A DNA stretch of 10,673 bases, from contig JALULB010000176.1 of assembly GCA_027041035.1 (NCBI GenBank), positions 1-10,673 of the forward strand, in the 5' to 3' direction. This DNA is from Sedimenticola sp. (lineage in GTDB: Bacteria > Pseudomonadota > Gammaproteobacteria > Chromatiales > Chromatiaceae). This document shows positions 6,589 to 10,673 of this stretch, piece after piece. The notes below the pieces were generated by a model, which worked only from the letters and a program-made list of their open reading frames with translations, did no database searches and was not told the origin of the DNA. Every line of letters starts with the position of its first letter. Position 1 is the stretch's first letter. Position numbers and translations under genes: made by a program.

Positions 6589-7458
6589 ATGGAAGATGAT
6601 GACTCGCTGAAACGCATCGCCGACGCGCTGCAACAACTCGCCGCCAGCCTCGCGCCGCCGACCCCGGCAACCGACTGGAGCCACATCGCCTATCGCTGGC
6701 GACCCGCCGCCGACAAGCACGCCGTCGGCTGGCTGGAGGGCATCGCCACGCCGCACCGCGTCGACCTCGACGACCTGCTGTGCATCGACACGCAGAAGGC
6801 CGAGATCGACCGCAACACCTGCCAGTTTCTCGACCGGCGTGGCGCGAACAACGTGCTGCTGTGGGGCTCGCGCGGTACCGGCAAGTCCACATTGATAAAG
6901 GCATTGTTGCATCGCTATGCCGAGGACGGCCTGCGCATGATCGAGGTGGACAAGATGCATCTGACCGATCTGCCGGATATCGTCATGCGGGTCCGCGAGC
7001 GCCCCGAACGTTTCATCGTCTACTGCGACGACCTGTCGTTCGAGGCCGATGAATCCGGCTACAAGGCGTTGAAGGCGGTTCTGGAAGGCGCCTTGAGCGC
7101 GCCGCCGGACAACCTGTTGATCTACGCGACCTCCAACCGGCGTCACCTGCTGCCGGAGTTCCAGCACGAGAATCAGGCCAGCCGCGTGGTCGACGGTGAA
7201 CTGCACCAGAGCGAGGCCATCGAGGAGAAGATCTCGCTGTCCGAGCGCTTCGGCCTGTGGCAATCCTTCTACCCGTTCAACCAGGAGGAATACCTGCGCA
7301 TCGCGCATCACTGGCTGGCCAGGGCCGGTATCGACTACGATGCGAAACAGACCCGGCGCGCGGCGTTGCAATGGGCGCTGCGGCGCGGCTCGCGCAGCGG
7401 CCGGGTGGCCTATCAGTTCGCCCTGGACTGGCAGGCAAGAGGCGCCGACGGCAACTGA
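6589..7458 (+). CDS. AAA+ ATPase, DUF815 family
   Basis: A 289-residue cytoplasmic P-loop ATPase of the DUF815 family. An N-terminal helix (EDDDSLKRIADALQQLAASL) and a linker lead to the ATPase core: Walker A GSRGTGKST at 93-101, the Walker B region FIVYCDDLSFE with D147 and D148, and a sensor-1-like stretch LLIYATSNRRHLLPEF near 173-188. The segment SLSERFGLWQSFYPFNQEEYL is typical of the family, and the C-terminal helices resemble an AAA+ lid. Family function is not established experimentally as far as I know. It follows the EVE gene by 15 nt and ends 6 nt from the convergent cls gene. Ribosome binding is weak (GGATGGAA about 8 nt upstream). Confidence 0.9.
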   Translation: MEDDDSLKRIADALQQLAASLAPPTPATDWSHIAYRWRPAADKHAVGWLEGIATPHRVDLDDLLCIDTQKAEIDRNTCQFLDRRGANNVLLWGSRGTGKSTLIKALLHRYAEDGLRMIEVDKMHLTDLPDIVMRVRERPERFIVYCDDLSFEADESGYKALKAVLEGALSAPPDNLLIYATSNRRHLLPEFQHENQASRVVDGELHQSEAIEEKISLSERFGLWQSFYPFNQEEYLRIAHHWLARAGIDYDAKQTRRAALQWALRRGSRSGRVAYQFALDWQARGADGN

Positions 7459-7464
7459 AGGCGA

Positions 7465-8907
7465 CTACAGTAGCGGCGCGAACAGACGCGCCAGCCGCGC
7501 GGCGAAGCGAAACGACGCGCGGCGGTTGATCTCGGCCATGTGGACCTCGCGGGAGTCCGCGAAATCCTTGCGGAACATCCGCTCGACCGCGCCGGTCGCG
7601 TCGGCATCGGTGAACAGCAGGGTGATCTCGAAATTCAGGCGGAACGAACGGTTGTCCAGATTGGCCGTGCCGACGCTGGCATAACGGTCGTCGATCAACG
7701 CCACCTTCTGATGCAGAAAACCGCGCATATAGCGAAACACGCGCACGCCATACAGCAGGGTGTCCTCCAGATAGGCGAAGGCCGCCAGCCAGACGATACG
7801 ATGATCCGGCTTCTCCGGCAGCAGGATGCGCACGTCGACACCACGAAAAACCGCTAGCTGCAAGGCGCTGATCAACGCCTCGTCCGGCACGAAATAAGGA
7901 CTGACAATCCACACGCGCTGGTTTGCGCTATTGATCAGCTGGATAAACAGCAGGCTACAGGTATCCACATCGTCGGCCGGCCCACTTGGCGCCACCAGCA
8001 CGCGTTGATCGGCGCGCGCCTGGCTGGCGTCGAAGTCCCATTTCAACGCCAGCATCTTCCCCCGCATCCAGAACCAGTCCTCGAGAAAGCTGATCTGCAA
8101 ACCGATCGCCGCCGGGCCATGCACCTGTACATGGGTATCACGCCACGGACGCAGCTTCGGGTCGCGCCCCAGGTACTCATCACCGACGTTGTGCCCGCCA
8201 ACGAAAGCGGTCCGACCGTCGATCACCAGAATCTTGCGATGATTGCGGAAATTGATCTGGAAGCGCCATGCCTTGCGGCCCGGCGCGCCGCCGAAACCGC
8301 TGACACGCACGCCGGCGTCGACCAGCGCGCGCAGATAGCGTTCCGGCAACGCATAGCAACCGATGGAGTCGTACAGAAGATGGACGCGCACGCCACGCGC
8401 GGCGCACGCGATCAGCGCGCTCTGGAAGCGTTTCCCCAAGCCATCGTCGCGCACGATATAGAACTGCGCCAGCACGTACTCCCCGGCTTCCTCCAGGGCC
8501 TTGAACATCGCCGCGAAGGTCGCCTCGCCGTCGATCAACAGGCGTGCCTCGTTGAAACGCGCGAAGGGCAGGCGCACAAGGCGTTCGAGGGCCTGGTACT
8601 CGGGATGGCGCGTGTCGAAGGAGGCGCGCACGCGCGGCACCAGTTCCTGCTCCAGCAATCGGGTGAGACGGTGGATCTTGGCATCGCCCGCGCGGCGCGC
8701 GTCGGTATAGCCGGAGAACTTGCGACTGCCGAACAGCAGATAGGCGGGCAACGCGAACAGCGGAACCAGCAACAGCGAGAGAATCCATGCAATGCTGCCC
8801 TGCGCGGTACGCGCCTTGAACAGCGCGTCGACCGCCGTGATCAAACCGAGCAAGTGGACCAGCGCAAGCATCGCGCCGCCAATCTCGATCGCGGACAGAT
8901 CGCTCAT
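7465..8907 (-). CDS. cls: Cardiolipin synthase (ClsA-type, phospholipase D superfamily)
   Basis: Inner-membrane enzyme that condenses two phosphatidylglycerol molecules to cardiolipin and glycerol. I chose the ATG at 8907, which gives 480 residues, the usual ClsA length; the longer frame back to 8991 adds residues without family match and would overlap the upstream gene. Two N-terminal membrane segments (about 10-30 and 38-60, ending LPAYLLFGSRK) precede two phospholipase D domains. The HKD motifs are complete: H223-x-K225-x4-D230 in NHRKILVIDGRTAFVGG, and H399-x-K401-x4-D406 in HQKVALIDDRYASVGTANLDNRS. It begins 37 nt after the response regulator stop, on the same strand. Confidence 0.95.
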   Translation of the reverse strand: MSDLSAIEIGGAMLALVHLLGLITAVDALFKARTAQGSIAWILSLLLVPLFALPAYLLFGSRKFSGYTDARRAGDAKIHRLTRLLEQELVPRVRASFDTRHPEYQALERLVRLPFARFNEARLLIDGEATFAAMFKALEEAGEYVLAQFYIVRDDGLGKRFQSALIACAARGVRVHLLYDSIGCYALPERYLRALVDAGVRVSGFGGAPGRKAWRFQINFRNHRKILVIDGRTAFVGGHNVGDEYLGRDPKLRPWRDTHVQVHGPAAIGLQISFLEDWFWMRGKMLALKWDFDASQARADQRVLVAPSGPADDVDTCSLLFIQLINSANQRVWIVSPYFVPDEALISALQLAVFRGVDVRILLPEKPDHRIVWLAAFAYLEDTLLYGVRVFRYMRGFLHQKVALIDDRYASVGTANLDNRSFRLNFEITLLFTDADATGAVERMFRKDFADSREVHMAEINRRASFRFAARLARLFAPLL

Positions 8908-8944
8908 CGGGCCGCGCGCAGACGGGATTCCGCGAACCCTGGCC

Positions 8945-9682
8945 TCAGGCAGAGGCCTCGGAAGATTGCATGCCGGTATCCTGCCCGGCATCCGGCCGGG
9001 ACAGTTGTTCCAGGCGGTATCCGTGCTGATAGACCGCTTTCAGCAGCCAGCCATGCTCCGGCGTCAAGCCCAGCTTCTGGCGCAGGCGACTGACATGGGT
9101 ATCGACGGTACGCGTCGCGATGTTCGACTGCTTGCCCCACACGACCTTCAGCAGATACTCGCGTGACAGCACCCGCCCCACGTTCGAGAACAGCATGTAG
9201 GCAAGACGGAACTCGCGCTCGGTCATCGTGATCGGCTCGCCGAAGCGAGTCAGTTGCCCCTCGGATTGGTTGATGCGGAACTCGGCGACCTCGATGGTGC
9301 GGGTAAGATCCTCGGAAAGCTTGGCGCGTCGCGCCAGGGCGTGCAAACGAGCCAGCACGACCGCGCGAGATACCGGCTTCGCCATATAATCGTCGGCACC
9401 GGCCTCCAATGCCTGCACGACATCGGTTTCGGCATCGCGGCGGGTCAGAAACAACACCGGAATACGCCACTCGACGGTCTGCCGGATCCAGCGCAACACC
9501 TGCAAACCGGACGATTCGGGAAGAATCCAGTCGAGAATCAACAGATCGAAGGACTGCTGGGAGAAACCGCGCTGAAAATCCTCCGCCGACAGAAAGATCT
9601 GCGTGGCATGGCCATCCTCTTCGATCCAGGCGGCAAGCAATTCCGCCTGCGCCGCATCGTCTTCTAATATTGCAATACGCAC
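8945..9682 (-). CDS. OmpR/PhoB-family response regulator, no adjacent kinase
   Basis: Two-component transcription regulator of 245 residues. The receiver domain (1-120) has the acidic pair D8/D9 in ILEDD, phospho-acceptor D51 in LLILDWILPESSG, T80 in VLFLTRRD and K102 in DYMAKPV, so it should be phosphorylatable. The winged-helix DNA-binding domain (about 130-230) ends with RTVDTHVSRLRQKLGL and KAVYQHGYRLEQL. The start is the GTG at 9682: the codon immediately upstream in frame is a stop, and the protein must begin with (V/M)RIAILEDD. No Shine-Dalgarno precedes the GTG, and a TATATATAA run abuts it. No histidine kinase gene is in the window. The gene downstream is cls, 37 nt away, so both may share a transcript. 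Cognate signal and targets are unknown. Confidence 0.92.
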   Translation of the reverse strand: MRIAILEDDAAQAELLAAWIEEDGHATQIFLSAEDFQRGFSQQSFDLLILDWILPESSGLQVLRWIRQTVEWRIPVLFLTRRDAETDVVQALEAGADDYMAKPVSRAVVLARLHALARRAKLSEDLTRTIEVAEFRINQSEGQLTRFGEPITMTEREFRLAYMLFSNVGRVLSREYLLKVVWGKQSNIATRTVDTHVSRLRQKLGLTPEHGWLLKAVYQHGYRLEQLSRPDAGQDTGMQSSEASA

Positions 9683-9685
9683 TTA

Positions 9686-9714
9686 TATATACCCAAACCC
9701 CAGGGTGCCGCCAA
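9686..9714 (-). promoter_or_regulatory. Promoter-like element abutting the response regulator start
   Basis: On the minus strand TTGGCG (9709-9714) and TATATA (9686-9691) are 17 nt apart, a good sigma-70 geometry with four of six matches in each box. The -10 ends only 3 nt before the GTG at 9682. Normal start-site spacing would therefore place the transcript start at or just inside the first codon. Either the mRNA is effectively leaderless, or the real promoter lies elsewhere. Confidence 0.4.
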
Positions 9715-9863
9715 TCTCGGGCGTGACAGGCAGGCACGGCGCACAGGCGCAAATACCGTGATCCCGATGCATGCGGCAAACCCGCGGCAAGAAACCGACG
9801 ATATTCGAGACGCCCGGCGCTACCGTCGCCAAACGGACCGAGATTCGACAGACTCTAAATTAA

Positions 9864-9899
9864 ACAAAACAAAAACTGGCCAGCAAGACGATCCTGGCC
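9864..9899 (-). terminator. Rho-independent-like terminator on the minus strand
   Basis: On the minus strand GGCCAG (9894-9899) pairs with CTGGCC (9878-9883) across a 10-nt loop. A U-rich run reading AGTTTTTGTTTTGT follows immediately (to 9864). The stem is only six pairs, but five of them are G-C. It would end transcripts coming from the right and insulate the response regulator from the DUF2802 gene or from a small RNA. The plus strand has no T-run after the stem, so orientation is clear. Confidence 0.55.
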
Positions 9900-10056
9900 G
9901 AAACAACCGATGTCCCGCCGCGATTGATACCATACGCCACCCAAACAGGCAAACGCCCGCCCACCGCGCCAGCCACCCGGGGAATTACCTTCCAATTTCA
10001 ACAATTATCTTAACAATCAAGGGATAACGAGGAGATTCAAACCCAAAAAAGAGCAT

Positions 10057-10086
10057 TTTATACGCGCTTTCTGCCACATATTTTAA
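10057..10086 (-). promoter_or_regulatory. Possible minus-strand promoter in the intergenic region
   Basis: TTAAAA (10081-10086) and TATAAA (10057-10062, followed by AT) are separated by 18 nt on the minus strand. A transcript from about 10050 would run roughly 180 nt to the terminator-like hairpin ending near 9864, with no convincing coding frame. AT-rich context raises the chance of accidental matches. Confidence 0.35.
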
Positions 10087-10115
10087 CAATCGAGGCGTCG
10101 GAAACCCACTATATC

Positions 10116-10157
10116 CTGGCGGTCGGGCGCAAGGGCGCGCCGGGGGTTTCGCGCCAG
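10116..10157. repeat. GC-rich inverted repeat downstream of the DUF2802 gene
   Basis: CTGGCG (10116-10121) is complementary to CGCCAG (10152-10157). Inside, GGCGC (10126-10130) can pair with GCGCC (10137-10141), and a palindromic GGCGCGCC lies at 10134-10141. It begins 34 nt after the DUF2802 stop on the minus strand. There is no U-run, so it is not a classical terminator, though it could stabilise a 3' end. Confidence 0.35.
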
Positions 10158-10191
10158 AATGAATGACCTCGGGGCGGAAAACCGTGGATTC

Positions 10192-10599
10192 TCAGGCCGG
10201 GCTTCTTTCAGCGCCATGCAGCATGGAGATCAGTTCGGCCTCGCCCTGGGTGAGCTGAAGTTCATTGACCAGGCGATCGGGGTCACCGCCCTTGCGCACC
10301 AGTTCGATGGCCTCCCGATAGAGGCGGTTGGAAGTCTGTTGCCCTTCGAGTTTCTGTATCCGCGCCTGCGCATCGCGCCAGCGCACATCCGAATTCAACA
10401 GGCGCTTGTCCATGCCGGCGGCGGCCATCGTCAGCGCCTGCATGTCGCCCTGCACGCTGGCGAGCCGGGCTTCCAGGTCGGCAATGCGCCGGCGCGCGGC
10501 GCGCATCCCGCGCCACAGCAGGGAGAGCGCGACGCCGGCCAGCAGCAGGCCGACGATGGCCAGCAGCCACGCCTGGGTCGATACGTCAGGCATATTCAT
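10192..10599 (-). CDS. DUF2802-family membrane-anchored coiled-coil protein
   Basis: A 135-residue protein with one N-terminal membrane helix (about 10-29, AWLLAIVGLLLAGVALSLLW) followed by basic residues (RGMRAARRR), which predicts the bulk to be cytoplasmic. Residues about 33-86 form a coiled coil (IADLEARLASVQGDMQAL, later RWRDAQARIQKLEGQQ). The C-terminal segment YREAIELVRKGGDPDRLVNELQLTQGEAELISMLH is the conserved DUF2802 signature. Function is unknown; in Pseudomonas such genes sit beside cheW at the end of the flagellar/chemotaxis cluster, so chemotaxis genes may lie just beyond the right edge. The start at 10599 is weakly supported (GGA about 7 nt upstream); an ATG at 10593 is an alternative. 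Confidence 0.82.
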   Translation of the reverse strand: MNMPDVSTQAWLLAIVGLLLAGVALSLLWRGMRAARRRIADLEARLASVQGDMQALTMAAAGMDKRLLNSDVRWRDAQARIQKLEGQQTSNRLYREAIELVRKGGDPDRLVNELQLTQGEAELISMLHGAERSPA

Positions 10600-10649
10600 C
10601 GAGATCCGCGTGCCGATCCGCGCCGCTGTGCGGTGATGGCGTGGGCCGC

Positions 10650-10673
10650 TTACGCGGCTGCCGGGGCGCTTTT
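10650..10673 (-). CDS. Possible C-terminal end of the next upstream gene (partial)
   Basis: On the minus strand one frame entering from the right edge reads KSAPAAA followed by TAA at 10650-10652, 50 nt before the DUF2802 start. Gene spacing makes this a plausible tail of a preceding gene, but seven residues cannot identify it, and the neighbouring frame in phase with DUF2802 is also open to the edge. Confidence 0.25.
   Translation of the reverse strand, partial: KSAPAAA

Larger units (their letters stand above)
9683..10191. other. Intergenic region without a convincing gene
   Basis: About 510 bases between the response regulator and the DUF2802 gene. The part 9980-10100 is clearly more AT-rich than the rest of the window. 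I see a minus-strand terminator-like hairpin (9864-9899), a possible minus-strand promoter (10057-10086), three copies of an AACAAT motif, and a GC-rich inverted repeat (10116-10157). The one open frame here, plus strand 9758-10027, has no family resemblance and no ribosome-binding site. Confidence 0.7.

Noticed and set aside
6091..7371. Long minus-strand open frame (426 codons) opposite the EVE and AAA+ genes
   Set aside because: Antisense shadow of two genes with clear family motifs; the translation shows no domain.
8005..9093. Plus-strand open frame (362 codons) opposite cls and the response regulator
   Set aside because: Antisense to both HKD domains and the winged helix; composition is that of a GC-rich shadow.
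9758..10027. Plus-strand 89-codon frame in the intergenic region
   Set aside because: It starts with GTG without a ribosome-binding site, is full of Arg, Asp, Thr and Gln without hydrophobic pattern, and crosses the minus-strand terminator and repeats.
10065..10082. TGGCAG motif on the minus strand as a sigma-54 promoter
   Set aside because: The matching -12 element (TTGCA) is absent at the required 5-nt spacing.

Overview
The window is chromosomal DNA from a gammaproteobacterium with moderately high GC (roughly 60-65% by eye), probably a Chromatiales-like or Pseudomonas-like lineage. The taxonomic call rests on gene order: nadB divergent from rpoE-rseA-rseB, and orn next to rsgA, are both characteristic gammaproteobacterial arrangements. 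The genus cannot be read from the sequence. Most of the window is ordinary core genome.

Left part (1-2160, minus strand): the extracytoplasmic stress operon rpoE-rseA-rseB encodes sigma-E, its membrane anti-sigma factor RseA, and the periplasmic sensor RseB. A good sigma-E-type promoter lies just upstream of rpoE, so the sigma factor probably activates its own operon. rseB is cut short at the window edge. Its stop codon lies inside a perfect 29-bp inverted copy of a segment from the middle of the same gene, which looks like a fold-back assembly or amplification chimera rather than biology.

Centre (2200-7458): nadB (L-aspartate oxidase, NAD synthesis) runs on the plus strand. It is followed 9 nt later by a short gene of 39% GC that encodes a coiled-coil orphan protein, an island of foreign-looking composition. 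It converges with orn (oligoribonuclease). Divergent from orn is a tight plus-strand run: a small periplasmic c-type cytochrome, rsgA (ribosome assembly GTPase), an EVE-domain protein whose start codon overlaps the rsgA stop, and a DUF815-type AAA+ ATPase.

Right part (7465-10673, minus strand): an OmpR-type response regulator without a visible kinase lies immediately upstream of a cardiolipin synthase gene. Then comes about 500 bases without a gene, part of it AT-rich. This gap holds a minus-strand rho-independent-like terminator, a possible upstream promoter (a small-RNA candidate) and short repeated motifs. The window ends with a membrane-anchored coiled-coil DUF2802 protein.

No tRNA, rRNA, insertion sequence, prophage or CRISPR array is visible. 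The most unusual items are the low-GC coiled-coil gene, the EVE/AAA+ pair, the response regulator-cls pair with its odd start region, the small-RNA-like interval, and the probable artefact at the left edge.
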